Assembly (NCBI GenBank): GCA_030248215.1
Contig: JASANG010002453.1
Span: 1 to 64,000 of the forward strand
Length of the DNA stretch: 64,000 nt
Reading direction: 5' to 3'
From: Enoplolaimus lenunculus
Taxonomy: Eukaryota; Nematoda; Enoplea; Enoplida; Thoracostomopsidae
Translations under genes and position numbers: made by a program
In this document: piece after piece, positions 11,403-23,873 of the stretch
Position numbering within the stretch: the first letter of the stretch is position 1
How the letters are laid out: each line of letters starts with the position of its first letter
The notes under the pieces: generated by a model
What the model was told of the DNA's origin: nothing
Database searches by the model: none
The model's input: the letters and a program-made list of their open reading frames with translations, nothing else

Positions 11403-12210
11403 AAAACGACTGAAATTTAACTCGCTCCTTCTATTAGGATGACAGAAAATTTGCACGAGATTGCCGCTTTTTCATGCGCAAATAGCTTTTAAGTATCAAC
11501 CAAATATTTTTTATTATTTAATACATTTACTTAGGACGTTTAGACGCAGTAAAATGATTAAAAAGTAAACACTTAATATATTAAAGTTTTGCGTTCCCAA
11601 ACGAGTAACGGTTTTCATTGTTTTTTTTGACAAATGTTGCTTTTGAAATAATCAAAATTTTATTTGGCCAAATTATTAATATTAATGTTGACTTTGCAAT
11701 AGTATCTCTGAATCAGTTGTTTGTGCTTTCCCAAATCGCTGGAGCGCGACAAAACATTTATATGACCATAACTCATTAATTATAAACGCTTTATATGAGC
11801 AAACTTTAGCATCACTCGATTTCGTTCAAACCGTAATAATTTGTTCAAACTTTTTGACAAAAATTTTTTGGTTTAAAATTATGAAAAAAATCGAACTTTT
11901 CAAAAACGTAAATAAATTTCAGTGTGATGATTAAACATGAGAAGTAAAAATATGCAAAAATTTATAAAATCCGACGACCATTTACGGATGAACTCTGGCT
12001 AGAGTTCACCGATATGGACAATATTTGGGCGAACGCTTGCTAAAGGAAGGATGATCGCCGAAAAGACGCAGAAAATTTAAATATTTAATGTTCAATACTT
12101 TATAAAAATGATGTCAGCAATTGAATTTTAATAAATAAATATTTTAATTATTTTTTATGGTTTTATCCCATATTAATTACAACCCATATGGTCAGCCAAA
12201 ACGCCACTCG
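11403..12210. other. AT-rich spacer without recognisable genes
   Basis: Mostly A/T-rich sequence between the minisatellite element and the 3' end of the minus-strand secreted-protein gene. It should include that gene's 3' UTR just below 12211, but no canonical AATAAA is visible there on the minus strand. Confidence 0.6.
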
Positions 12211-13743
12211 TCATGGCAACGCAATTTGGTTGTTTGCCAATTGCTCATTGTTGTCGCTTGCAACATTAGGTTCGTCACTTGAACTGTAGTTAGAAGTCGC
12301 GTTCGTTGAAATGGGTTGACACGTATAGCGATGCAAGTTACGCTTTTTGTCCGATTTAAAATATTTACATTTGTATGATTCTGGACATTTACACCTAAAA
12401 TAATAAAATCAACAAATATTATGCAAGCTGACACGTCCTCAAGAGCGACAGTTGCATGGTTAGTGTAGAATTATACGACATATTTTAACGGTTCAACACA
12501 TCTATATATTAAAGCTGGAATGCCTCACATACGTATTTTGAGCAAATTTCCAGCATTACTTTGTTTACAAAATTTCTTAGGAAATACACGTGATTGCTTG
12601 TTGTTCGTTCTATGAAAAGAAAATTTGCGTGGAAGATTTTGTGTTTTCGCTAACTTTGCGCATTGCGCAAAGCTGGCAGACTAGTTATGTTTAAAGTTAA
12701 AGACTGGACTCCGTATTCTCAAATGCGTGTAGCACCTATTGCCAGTTAGTGACAGATATTGGGTATTTTCGAACCAGGGAATGACAAGATTTAAAATTTA
12801 GCACATTTTTCGAGTTGATATGTCCGGTTTCTGTGCCAATTTTGAGTTTCGCAACTGAAGGAGTTTGTCAGTTTGAAAACCTATCGCTAAACTGATGATT
12901 GATACAAAACGCATTTGACAATATTGGCTCAGAAAAAAACTCTTGCTTTCTTATAAAATTGAAACTGGTGTTTCTGAGCTAAAGTTGTTCGCTACTCTGG
13001 AACCAGTAGGACTAATCATAGAACGGTGCAAAAGTGTAGAAGACGTATACATATAACTGTACGTCCCAGGGAACAACGGTATGCCCCCAAGGAAAGTAAC
13101 TGGAAGAGTTTCATATGACCCATCTTTTATGCCCTGAAACGCATTACCATGAATTAAGCCATTTTGGCTGAGTTGAAAGGCTGTCCGAAAATTTACACCA
13201 GCCGCAAGGCTCTGGATTATCCGTGTCAATCCGACAGCGTGGCACATTTGACTCCAATGATTTGGTTGGTTGCGACTGGCAAAAGCTCTGAAATCAACGG
13301 AAAGGCTTGAGTCATTGGAGTAGTTATATTTTCATTACGGAATGAACTTTGAAAAATCCTTTAATACAGATTTGTGTTCAAAATTAAAAAAAACGACTTA
13401 AAGTCATAAAAATTGCTTGTTTAAATTTGTTATCGGCTTCTAAAATCGGTTCATTGCCTAGTGCGGACTTGAAGCTCAAAATTAGCATACAGGTTTTTAG
13501 AAAAAAAAAACATTTTTTTACTTCATCGGCGAGATCGCCATTAAAGCGTGAACGAATTCCGACTGAATTTGAGTTGAGACTGGCCGGTGCAACATTGGAC
13601 GTTTCGACAGGCGTTGCAATAGCAACCATCGCAACTGGTGCAAATCCGTTCGTCCATGACAATCCGACAAAAAATGACAATGTTGACATTATCGCCGCTC
13701 GGCGAAAAAACCTTCCACATCGTGATCCTGTAGCAGGATTCAT
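12211..13743 (-). CDS. Small secreted eight-cysteine protein, three exons, family unknown
   Basis: Exons on the minus strand: 13743-13522 (ATG), 13287-13148 and 12394-12211 (TGA), joined at phases 0 and 2 with GT-AG introns; 181 residues. Exon 1 gives a basic stretch (CGRFFRRAAIM) and then a hydrophobic one (LSFFVGLSWTNGFAPVAMVAIA), a plausible signal peptide. Exons 2-3 hold eight cysteines at about 77, 92, 102, 105, 122, 124, 130 and 146, including EPCGWC and CKCPESYKC. A Ser/Asn-rich tail with sequons NAT and NYS ends in NNQIALP. The even cysteine count suggests four disulfides. The CxCPx4C motif recalls prokineticin/colipase-like folds, but that is only a resemblance. Exons 2-3 are in frames shorter than the longest open ones; the cysteine content and splice fit decided the choice. 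Exon 1 is the least certain part. Confidence 0.55.
12501..12555. repeat. 55-bp conserved hairpin-forming repeat, copy 1
   Basis: Begins TCTATATATTAAAGCTGGAA and ends TTTCCAGCA. It aligns without gaps to 45459-45513 (46 of 55 identical). Its right part can fold as TGGAA...TTCCA with inner TCA/TGA pairs. It lies just upstream, on the minus strand, of exon 3 of the secreted-protein gene, inside the intron. Confidence 0.6.
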
Positions 13744-13756
13744 AATTTCAAACTAG

Positions 13757-16020
13757 AAAATTGACTTAGCTTCGAATGTTTAATTGCTTGAATTTAAGAA
13801 ATTAAGCATAGTTCAATATGTTTAATTTATTTAATACTAATTTAGCTGGTTTTATTTTATATTGTTTATATTTATATTTACAAATTTAAATAATACTTTA
13901 TCATATTATAGTCATATAGTGTCGAACGCAGTTACGTTGCCACTGTTCACGCCAAATGACATTTAGCAATAAAAAAATTGCTAGAAATAGCACATAAAAT
14001 AAAGATATTAACAAGTATGGCTTTCTTTCAGCAATAATTGTGATGAGTTAAACTAGAACAAATTTGTAATATTCTAAAATAGGGGGTACTGTTCGCTCGA
14101 AGAATCCAAACAAAATCAAAATTTTCAAAAAATTCAAATTTAGCTGAAGGATACATTATACGCGAAGCGAGGTCAGGGGTCGCGAGAAAAACTAAAATGT
14201 GTTAGTAACATAGGCTAAATTATACTCTCTAAAAGCTTGAACTAACTTGATTTAAGCTGAAGCTAATCCAACAGCATTACACTAACTTTCTAGATTAACT
14301 AAACTAACAAGTAGGTTTGCGCTTAAACTAATTTAAAATCTTACATATTTTTAGTTTAAGCTAAGCTTAAAAACTGTTAGATGAACATAAATTTTGAGCT
14401 GGTTTTGATAGTTACTTAAACCAGAAATAAGTTTATTTAAACTCGTGTTAAACTTAAAAATATGTCAGTTTTAAGTAAAACTTAAAATTCTACTTTAGTT
14501 AGTTTGTCCAGCCGTTTGAGTTTTACTTTAGCTAATATTCAAGCTTAGTTCAGCCATAATTTAAGTTTAAGATTTTAGAGGTACTTAACTGTACGGCAAA
14601 ATTATTTTAGCCATTAGGCGTTTTGTCAACGCTCAAAGAAGGGACTTGGATAAAAATGACGAGAAAAAACAAAAAATCTGCTCGTAAATTTCGTTTCCGT
14701 TGTGCACTTCAACTACGTACAAATAAATTGCCGAGTGGTTTAATGAATGACATTGTTTTGTTTATGAAAATACTGTTTTTTAATATATTTTAGCAACTTT
14801 TTAACACAAAGCAAGCATTAAAATATCTCGAACCTTTGACTTGCAACTATAGCTACGGCTGTGAAAAAAATGTGTTTTCGGTGATTGAACTGTGACAATA
14901 AAGCCAAACCGTTCACTTTTCGACAATATTTATGAATTGTGATTTCTACTATTTTTATTTCAACTCGAACAATTTCAGCATATTAGTATCGAAAAACTGA
15001 ATTGAATTTCAACAAATGTTAGAATTAATATAAAAATAACAGAATTTCTGGTATTTTCATAACGGAAACGAATGTTTAATAGTTACAGCCTGTATTTCAG
15101 CTATTGTTCTAATTACAGCTTACTGTGGATAGCTGATTTAAAGTTTGCAGCAATACAGCAAGTCGTGGGCTCGTGACATCTCTCATATGTTATCAATAGT
15201 AGACAGGTGTGATTGACAACTTGCTTTTCTTTGAGCCAAGATTTAAACCTTCTGGAAAGGTTTAGAGTTCAGTTGAAAAATTTTGCTGGTGGCCAGAGCG
15301 AGTGAGAAAATTTTTGTTGACACATAAGTGTAGTGTTAGGATACTAGTACAGCTATCGAAAATATCCACTTTACTGTTCTAAAATTTACGGCTGGGGATG
15401 CATATTGCAAATATTCTTTCTATGGTATACGCATGTCCCCGCATCGGACTAAAGTATTGTGTTAAATTTGTTTGTTATTGTCTATTAGTAACACAATTAG
15501 TTTTTAGTTTAGTGTTGACGTCTCATTCTAATCTACTCGTCTCGCATGTGTTTATTGATAAGTTTCACGTGAACATTTTAAAATTATATTTATACCAGTC
15601 ATCCGGCTCTGCACAACGCGTAAAAGTTAGCGAATGTCCAACAATCGGCATGCAACCACACTGTCAAAATTTGACTCCGCCAGAGTCAAATTTGACTCAC
15701 TGAGCGACTCATTAAGTCGAATTTGACTCTGGCGGAGTCGAATTTTGACTCAGTTTGTGTAGTCAGGAGAAGCCTATTTCGGAGCGAGTCATTTGACTCA
15801 CCATTTTTTACAGTGCATGTTTATTTAAAGAGAACTCTTGCATCCAGGATGTCGTCTGCTGATATTAAAAAAATTAGCTAACAATGAAACTTAAGGTGAC
15901 AGGTTGATCTTTCACTTTCTCACGTTCATCGTTCACTTGTGCTACGGTCTCGGCAGCTTTAAATAAAATCAGGGTCGCTGTTGTGGTATTCCACCCACGC
16001 ACTTCCCACGGCCTTTCAAA
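13757..16020. other. AT-rich intergenic DNA
   Basis: No gene recognised. 14215-14600 is a tract rich in degenerate TTAAGC, TTTAAG and AGCTAA motifs. 15660-15820 is a decayed copy of the GAGTCAAATTTGACTC family ending CCATTTTTTACAGTG. An open frame at 15398-15703 runs into that repeat and is not convincing as a gene. Confidence 0.6.
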
Positions 16021-16033
16021 AAAACTCTTTAAA

Positions 16034-16222
16034 GCCCAGTCAAATGTAAAGTACAGGGGCGGAACAGTATCATAAGCATATTCCTAAGCCAAAGCCGAAG
16101 CCGAAGCCTAAGCGTAAGAATGAGTTTATTTCTAAGCCTAAGTCTAAGCCAAGCATAAAATAGTCTAAAGCTCAAGCTTACTCTATTGCAGTCAAACAGA
16201 AAAACGTTCCGCCTCTGATCTT
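16034..16222. mobile_element. TTAGGC-family miniature element
   Basis: The left arm CAGGGGCGGAACAGTATCAT and right arm AACGTTCCGCCTCTG match the element at 9256-9545. CCTAAGC/GAAGCCG tracts lie between them. The outermost parts of the inverted repeat are degenerate, so the ends are approximate. Confidence 0.5.
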
Positions 16223-16593
16223 TCTTTCATACAGATTTATACTGCGTGTTTGCAACGTTGTTTAATGACATCAAAGAGCGTGCATCTTTAAATATCCTGG
16301 ATTCGACTTTGATCGAGAGACACATAGTTGCGATGAAATATGATTTTTTTCGCATCATACTTCTGGGGTAAAGCAAAAACCCGTCAGACGTAAAGCGCTG
16401 AATATAGTGAAACAACTAAATAAATTGTCTAGACAAAAGAAAAGCTATGATACGTCATTATTAATGTAATAATTTTTCAAAACAATTTTTGTTGCAAAAT
16501 GCATAACGATTTGACGTCACTGCAACTCTGGTGAAATTTCACTGGGTTGATGAATTTATGGTTATTTATTTCGCTTAAATACCCACCCTTAGG

Positions 16594-16785
16594 GCCCGTG
16601 TTAACATCGAGGGCGGAACCTTTTTCTGCAAAACTGCATTAGAATAACCGTTAGCTTTAGGCTATTTTTGCATAGGATTAAGCTTAGGCTTAAGCTTAAA
16701 AGCTCATTTTAAGCCTTACGCTTAGACTCAGGAATATGCGTTATACTCTCTGTTATGGCCTTGTTCTATACATCGGCCCTCCTCA
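16594..16785. mobile_element. TTAGGC-family miniature element
   Basis: Left end GGCCCGTGTTAACATCGAGG, inner GCTTAGGCTTAAGC, right end CTTGTTCTATACATCGGCC. The order of parts matches the element at 25023-25216. Confidence 0.6.
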
Positions 16786-16812
16786 GAAACATGATCCCGA
16801 AATCCAGGGTAG

Positions 16813-17235
16813 GATATAATCTAATATCCGTCTCCGCTAACAATAATTGCATGTTTATGTTCCGGTTATATGATAAACATACCGGAAATTCCGTTATTTA
16901 TATGCTCACAGTTCTTTACTACAATCGGTGCCCACTTCCGTTATAAATAAAAATACATAGAAGGTGAATACTTACGTTTATTTTTATGCTCATAGTCATT
17001 TACGCATCGCCTATACGTCAATTATTCAGCATTTCAAAAACAAGTAACTTTTTTTAATTTAAACTAAAAATCAACAAAATTTGACCAAAATGTAATGAAT
17101 TTGAGCGCATTCGCTTACTGAATATTTTCTTACCACAACTGTACTGGTACAAAAACGAAACATCTGAAACATTAAATTTGACTATTATTTTATGTTTCCG
17201 TTACTTTGATCTCAATCCGTTTCCGGTATTTTTTA
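16813..17235. mobile_element. Relative of the CAGGGTGCAACCGG family, right end eroded
   Basis: Starts CAGGGTAGGATATAATC and contains ATCCGTCTCCGC and later ATCCGTTTCCGG. This matches the layout of the copies at 22478-22872 and 23127-23514. The right terminal repeat is not preserved beside the next element. Confidence 0.4.
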
Positions 17236-17245
17236 GTACTGTAGC

Positions 17246-17633
17246 GACCCGAATAAAAGGGGGACTGATATTTATTTTGCGTCTGCAGAGGGAAGCCGCC
17301 GTTAATATTCGGTTACGGACTGTTATTTACTTTTAAATAACCCCATGTTGGATCCAATACAATTATTTTTATATCCTTTTTTAGGCAAAATTGATTTGCT
17401 TCGAGTATTTTTGTTGGTTTCCATGTCCGTTAATCTTTTTTTAATTTAACAAAGTCTATACTGTTTGTCTGAGTGTTTGCTACACATTTGAGTAGTCTAG
17501 ACCATTGTACTGCTGTGGTCTCTTACGGACTTGAATTAGGACTTGTGGATTCTATCCACTAACGGACTCTGATTCAGGGATACAGGCTCCGATTGATTGG
17601 GACTTAAAATGAAGACCCCCTATGTTTCGGGTC
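17246..17633. mobile_element. Inverted-repeat element, CTGYAGYGACCCGAA ends
   Basis: The left end CTGTAGCGACCCGAATAA plus AAGGGGG mirrors the right end CCCCCTATGTTTCGGGTCAC plus TGCAG. The inside has TCTATCCACTAACGGACTC-like runs related to 1307-1680. No target duplication is evident. Confidence 0.55.
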
Positions 17634-18006
17634 ACTGCAGCAATTTCATTTTTTTCAATATTTGTGCTTTAGCATAAACAAACTAGGTAGGCGTAAACAA
17701 AAAACACAATATTCCGCGAGATATAAGTTCCCAGCACAGGCCGATCCAAGGGAAACGATACTTCTGCCTAGGCCCACGAACGCGGATCAAAGTTAAGTTT
17801 TTGGGCTTTTCGCTCACGAGGTTTTGAAACTATTGTATCTTGGACGCCACTTCTTTTACAAATTTCTGAAACTGTTACTGGGTCTCAGCAAAGCTTAATA
17901 ACAAACATGCATATACGCTCGTTTAGACAGTGAAACCGCTCTTGGCAAAACCAATTTGCGCTATAAATAAGTCAAGATTTACTATTGCAAGCTAATTTAA
18001 AATAAT

Positions 18007-18197
18007 GGCCCATGTTACTTTAAGGGGCGTCCACGTTTCCGGTGGGTCTATAAAAGAGTTGGTTTAGATTGTAGATTACATTTTTTTTGCTTAGGCTTAG
18101 GCTTAGACTTAGGAACACATTTTTACAACGCTTAGGCTTAGGCTAACGCTTAGGAAACGCTTAATGTACTGTTACGCCCCTAAAAGTAACATTAGCC
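18007..18197. mobile_element. TTAGGC-family element with near-perfect 8-bp target duplication
   Basis: Starts GGCCCATGTTACTTTAAGGG and ends CCCTAAAAGTAACATTAGCC. Flanks are AAAATAAT and AAAATTAT (7 of 8). GCTTAGGCTTAGGCTTAG tracts lie inside. Confidence 0.75.
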
Positions 18198-18964
18198 AAA
18201 ATTATAATCGATACTGAAAAGATTTGTTTGAGAAAAAAGTCTAAGGACGTAAATGCAAAGTGGGATAGAGTGAATATACCCCTGTTGAAATGTGTTCAGG
18301 GACAAGAAAAACAGCACATTTGACAGATAACTTTCTGGATCCTAGAGATGGAAAAATAACCTATTTTAACATTTATACTCCCAAAATGGAGCTCTTACAA
18401 GACTGGTTTGGATGATAATTTTGCATCTTAAGGTAAATATTTGGTTCTATTAAGGCACACTATCTGCAGTAAGCCTTCAAACTAGAACGTTTCTTATAAA
18501 CATTAACACCAAGTCTAAAAATGACTACTATGCCTGTTAGTAAATCTTTTGAAAACCACCCTGCCGCTATATTAAAGGCCAACACTGCGATCAAATGCTG
18601 CGTTCAAACCTCTTCCGGAATAAGCCACGCAACCGGGAATTGTTAGTAGACGGACAAAGAGATTAATAGAAGCGTCAGTGGAAAAAATATTAACACAGAA
18701 TTTTGTTGTCGAAAAAATCTTCGACTTGGTGGAGCGAAGATATCTGATGTGTGGTGGCGCTTCCCTTAGATTACCGTAGATGAAAAACAACCCCTTTATT
18801 TCATCTACTGACTACGCGTAGCAGCAGCTATACCTGAAGTAATGCTAACGCTGCGAGGTACCAAAATACTTTTTGTAAGTGCCGAAAATCTATACAAATT
18901 GTTTAAGTGCAACCAAAAAAATCTACGAAGTTCAATTTAATTCAACATGAGTTGAACATTATCA

Positions 18965-19130
18965 GGCCCGTAGCCAAAAGGGGGAACAGGGGAGCGGGCT
19001 CTGTCTCCCCTGGAAAACTTTTGGCTACCATAGAAAAATTTCAACCTTGCATATAAGCCATTGAAAATCCACGTATGCCCCTCCTAAAAAATTGTTAGCC
19101 CACATAGCAAGGTGAACTGGCTACGGGCCT
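18965..19130. mobile_element. Best copy of the CAGGCCCGTAGCCA family
   Basis: Perfect 14-base terminal inverted repeats, CAGGCCCGTAGCCA and TGGCTACGGGCCTG. Flanks AACATTAT and ACCTTTAT match in 6 of 8. Short and non-coding. The CAGG start and 8-bp flank similarity suggest a hAT-type miniature element. Confidence 0.7.
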
Positions 19131-19199
19131 GACCTTTATTATAACAGTGGCGGTGAGCACTGTGATCTAGTAGCAAAACGGTGGAAAGTTGAGAAGGGT

Positions 19200-21100
19200 C
19201 ATGGTCTCTAGTTTCCGCCTGCCATCATTAAGTCTGGTTTGCCCATATTAGAGTGTATAACAGGTTAGTGGCTATACACGGGCTTGGAAGATCCAAAGAG
19301 CCGCAGTTTGACTTCTCATAATTTTTTGCAGTGTTCCAGATCTTAAAATTGAGAGCAACAGCTCTCAAAAAGCAGATTATTTGCTAGACCAGACGGCTAG
19401 ACCGAGACAAGGTACGTTTCGACCGATTGTCAGCAAAAATTAACACAATTATTATATGTGAAAACCATATTGTCAAATCAAATAATTATGATACATTTGC
19501 ATTTGTATAATAAGGTTTGGCCAAAAAAATGATAGCAAAAGAAGGCGTTTTGTTTGGCATTTTTTTATGAATTTTTCCTAGACACCGAACGGTGTTTTTG
19601 AATAAATGCTCGCGTGCTGCCTAAATTGTTAGCTCGGTGTTGTTTCAGATTGTGCTAGGAGCCAAGCTGTCTAGGATTGAAAATGTCAATAGATGCCGGC
19701 CTGGGTTGGTTTAAAATACAAGACTTTAGCTTTTATCAAAAAGCAATTTCGCCATAATTATATCTAATATTTAGTTCGCCTACGATGTAAAAACTAAAAT
19801 AATGATAGGTAGAAGATACAATAAATGTTATAAAATCCATCCAAGTTTATTGATAGTGAACAGTAATTTATATTTTAATGATTTAGGCCTACGAACCAAG
19901 GCTGTAGTCAGATCAAATTGACAGGGGATTAAAAAATTTTCAAGAGGGGCATGCAAAGATAACTCAGATGCGAGATGATATTCAAGTGAGGTTGCAAGTT
20001 TGTTTTCCAGGAGACAGTAGCATTTTTCCAGGAGAGATGAGCCACATGTTGGCCACCATCTATAGCTACAAAGCCATCATGAACACAGAACCGAAATTGT
20101 TTTTGTGGTTGTTTTCGAGAAATCTAAGCCACTTTAGAAAAATTTATTAACGTTACGAATAAAGCAACTATTAATAAACTTTAGCTCAACAACATACATA
20201 ACAACCGAAATTGAAGATAGGTTGAGTAAATTTTCAATTTTCAACTAAGACTATAGCATATATAAGCGATTGGTTAGATTGCATTTAAATAAGTATATTA
20301 AAATTTATTGCAAAATACAATTTGGTACAAAATCACACCATTACACTCATTTACCATTTCTACAGACTCTGTGAGACGTGTCGTCATCTTTGAACAGGCG
20401 GTCTACTCAAGAAGATAGTTGTATTTTAAATTTTCAGCTAATTTCTCAAACTGATAAACAACTTGCAGTTTGACTCTCAATTCCAATTAATGTTTGAACT
20501 CAAATTCAACATCACAATAATTAATTGTGTTTTCTTCCAAGTGTTTATAGTGCAGACTGTAGACAAAGTTAAACGCCGGAGTGTCTCCATAGCAAATTGA
20601 TCGAGAGACGTGAAACACATATTTACATGCTTTAGGGAATGACGCATTAATGACTTTTTTACTAGAGTGTGCAACTGGCCGACACCGCCTTATTTATGGA
20701 GGTGGGGTACAACCTATTTGTGCGAACAGTTGGTACTGTACGTATCCGGCATCAAAAATACTCCACTATGGTAGTTTAACTTAGGGTTGTTGCATGTGAC
20801 AGCGACCTCCCATTAAAAACAAAGGTCGACCAAAAAACGCAACGCCCGATGGTACATTCTGTACTCTGCTGGAACCCACTCGAAATCTAGTCCCATAGGC
20901 GTCATAATCATGAGAATTTTACAGCATACCCCTCTTGAAATTATCTCAGCCATTTGAGTACTAATATAGGTCACAGTCTGTATTCCATTGCGTATATGAA
21001 TACAGTCCAAAAAATCTAATCAGAGTTCCTAAATCCCTAGTCTCAGAGTACGTCAGAATTTTTGTCAGAAAATCAAAACAATTCAGCGAATATCCATTGT
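19200..21100. other. Intergenic DNA without recognised genes
   Basis: No exon chain or element with definable ends was found. Short open frames here have no recognisable motifs. Confidence 0.5.
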
Positions 21101-21104
21101 TGTA

Positions 21105-21580
21105 CCAATTGGTGATCGTTACAATAGGCGATTGGTACCAAATACTGCTATAGCAATTGGCCATTGGTCAGTACCAATAGCCAATTGGATGCTGACAGGG
21201 AATTGGTACAAGACATATATATCCTCTTATTCCTCAAAAATCCCGTTGAAAATCAACCAAATTGGTGATCGATGCAATAGGCGATTGGTACCAAATATTG
21301 CTATAGCAATTGACCATTGGTCCGTATCAATAGCCAATTGGATGCTGACAGGGAATTTGGACCAGACATATATACCCTCTTAATAAATTATTCCTCAAAA
21401 ATCCCGTTGAAAATCAACGAAATTGGTGATCGATACAATAGGCGATTGGTACCAAATGCTGCTATAGCAATTGACCATTGGTCCGTACCAATAGCCAATG
21501 GGATGCTGACAGGGAATTTGTACAAGACATATATACCCTCTTAATAAATTATTTCTCAAAAATCCCGTTGAAAAACAACG
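21105..21580. repeat. Tandem repeat, three units of about 153-161 bp
   Basis: ATTGGTGATCG recurs at 21108, 21261 and 21422. Units share ATAGGCGATTGGTACCAAAT, CCATTGGTCCG, ATAGCCAATTGGATGCTGAC and CTCAAAAATCCCGTTGAAAA. Spacings of 153 and 161 bp differ by an 8-base AATAAATT block. Each unit is rich in CCAAT/ATTGG, partly as inverted pairs. Confidence 0.9.
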
Positions 21581-22099
21581 GTAGCGTAGCATAGACCAAC
21601 TGAAGCGGACATTTGCCTATAGATGACGCACCCATTATTCTCATTTAAGACTGTTCAATTTACACAGGAGAGATAAATAGTTGGGCATATCTCAACTCAA
21701 CTCACTCATTAAGGGTGTGCCAAGAGTGGATACTCAGAGAAGTGCTGACGTTATTCGATTTGATTGAAAAGTAAACAAAGGTTTTTCGAACCAATCGAAA
21801 AGAAAATATTACGTAAGTTATGCAATTAATATCAATTTGTATTAAATCTATTATTAGATGAAGCTCATTCAACCGAAACGTTTCAAAAACTGGCAATACA
21901 ATTATGGTTTTCAGTGACAAACAGAACGTTGTATCGGTGCCCGACTATAAATCAGCACGAAAGCTGACCACCTATACAAAATAGTAAGAATCTTGCTAAA
22001 CAAATTTTAAATCAAGGGGGCAACCAGAGGTCCACTTCTGGCTCCGGTAGAATTTTGCTGCCTATTTCGGAGAGAGACAATTTGACTCACCATTTTTTG

Positions 22100-22245
22100 C
22101 TGTGTATGTCTATAATAGAGTAGGTTTAGATTCTAGACTACAATTTTTTGCTTAGGCTTAGGCTTAGGAATTCATTTTTACAACGCTTAGGCTTAGGCGA
22201 GGCTTAGGAATACGCTTAATCTGCAGTAACGCCCCTTAAAGTAAC
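22100..22245. mobile_element. TTAGGC-family element, left end lost
   Basis: GTCTATAATAGAGTAGGTTTA, GCTTAGGCTTAGGCTTAGG and the right end AACGCCCCTTAAAGTAACATTG match the family. The left terminal repeat is replaced by a GAGTCAAA-family end (CTCACCATTTTTTGCTGTG), which suggests one repeat interrupting another. Confidence 0.5.
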
Positions 22246-22477
22246 ATTGAACTGACGGCATATACGGAATGTCAACAAAAGTCACGTTTTGCTGTAAAGT
22301 CTAAATAAGGAACTGTAAACCTTTAAAGTTTTCCGCATATCATAGTTTCATAGCGTTTTTTCAACTCCGAAAGCACAAATGTTTTTTTCAACCACGCAAA
22401 TTTTAGTTCATATTAACGCGGAAATTTTAGACAACGACAAACAAACGTTTGTTTGTAGGTTTAGGTAATATTTTTAG

Positions 22478-22872
22478 CAGGGTATAAATGGATAGTAAAA
22501 TTGGCGGAAACGGAAGCGAAAACGGATAGCGATCAAAATCACGGAAACGGAAAACGGATAAAAGTTTCAAAGATGTTTTGTTTTTCTGCCTACCTAATTA
22601 TGCAAATATTCACCGAGTTTTTTAAAATTTAAAAAATAGCGAATACACCGAAAATTTTAAGATTTTGGATAAATTTCGTAATTTATATTTCATTTCAAAC
22701 AATTCCAGCATATCTATAATGGAAAATTGCAAGATATACGTTTGACTTACAACTAGGTTTTGAGCCTAAAAATAACAGAACTTGCGGTATTTCTATAACG
22801 GAAACAGAAACGAAAGCGGATACCGATTTTTAACGGAGACGGAAACAAAAACGGATATCCGGTTACACCATG
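22478..22872. mobile_element. CAGGGTGCAACCGG-family element, perfect 8-bp target duplication
   Basis: Starts CAGGGTATAAATGG and ends GGATATCCGGTTACACCATG. ATTTTTAG is duplicated on both sides. The arms are rich in CGGAAACGGAAGCGG-type repeats. Non-coding. Confidence 0.75.
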
Positions 22873-23126
22873 ATTTTTAGCACTTCTAAGTTGAAATTTG
22901 TAAATACGCGAAAAAATGTTACCGGTATTGCCGTATAAAGGTGGCGCTAGTTCCAAAATGTGTAAAGCACCACGGCACCAGTTAGCGATGGATTTTCAAA
23001 ATCATGAAGTTCTTTGGTTGCGGATCTCAATTTCAGCGCATAAGTAAAACAAATCAAATCTAAAAATGTGCTGAATTTCAAAGCTCACCAATTACCGATT
23101 TGAAAGTTACATGACCATGCAATCAC

Positions 23127-23514
23127 CAGGGTGTAACCGGATATCCGCTTTCGTTTCCGGTAAAATCGTTGTCAGTTTTCGTTTTCCGTATAGACGTACC
23201 AGAAATTGTGTTATTTTTATGCTCATAATTAGCTGTAAATCGCAGACGATCTCTCAATTTTTCATTACACATATGCTGTAATTATTCGATATGAAGTAAA
23301 AAATTACGAACTTCATCCAAAATCTTAAAAATATCGATGCATCCACTATTTTTTCTTTAAAATTTTACAAAGCTCGGTGAATTTTACACACATCAATTGT
23401 GGTGGCAGAAAATTATAACATCTTTGCAACTTTTGTACTTCAATATCCGTTTTACGTTTCCGTTATTTTGATCGCTATCCGTTTCCGTTATTTTTATTGT
23501 CGGTTTACACCCTG
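23127..23514. mobile_element. CAGGGTGTAACCGG-family element
   Basis: Starts CAGGGTGTAACCGGATATCC and ends TTGTCGGTTTACACCCTG, a clear inverted repeat. Flanks GCAATCAC and CCTATCAC match in 6 of 8. Close relative of 22478-22872, in opposite arrangement. Confidence 0.75.
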
Positions 23515-23873
23515 CCTATCACCAACTTGTGATAAATGCTACTGAGAACGCAGGTATATACCTGCAGTTCGAAACCGAAAACAAGTTAGCCCCCGACCGA
23601 AATTGGTGAGATTGAACCCACAAACTCGGGATACGCAGTCCTGCATTGGTATTTTTTGTAATATTAAACTGCACAGACGTTTCGTGAGGCCGCAAACTTA
23701 TAAGATCATATTACTTTCAAACGAACGATTGAAGTCTTATGGTATCTGTAATCTGTTTCAGTCTATTCGTCTAGAAATTGATTAGTGTAGCTTAAATTGA
23801 CGAGTTTTCGGATCAATACAGACCATCGAATCAAAATTGTTCGCCGATATTGTGTTTACCCTAACGCTAGCGA

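Noticed and set aside
12951-13247. Longest minus-strand frame over exon 2 of the secreted-protein gene
   Set aside because: A shorter frame ending at a good GT donor joins in phase to a cysteine-rich last exon and carries regular cysteines; the long frame has no partner.
13427-13756. Plus-strand open frame of 109 codons
   Set aside because: It overlaps exon 1 of the minus-strand secreted-protein gene, has no splice partner, and the opposite strand gives a signal peptide in phase with the cysteine-rich exons.
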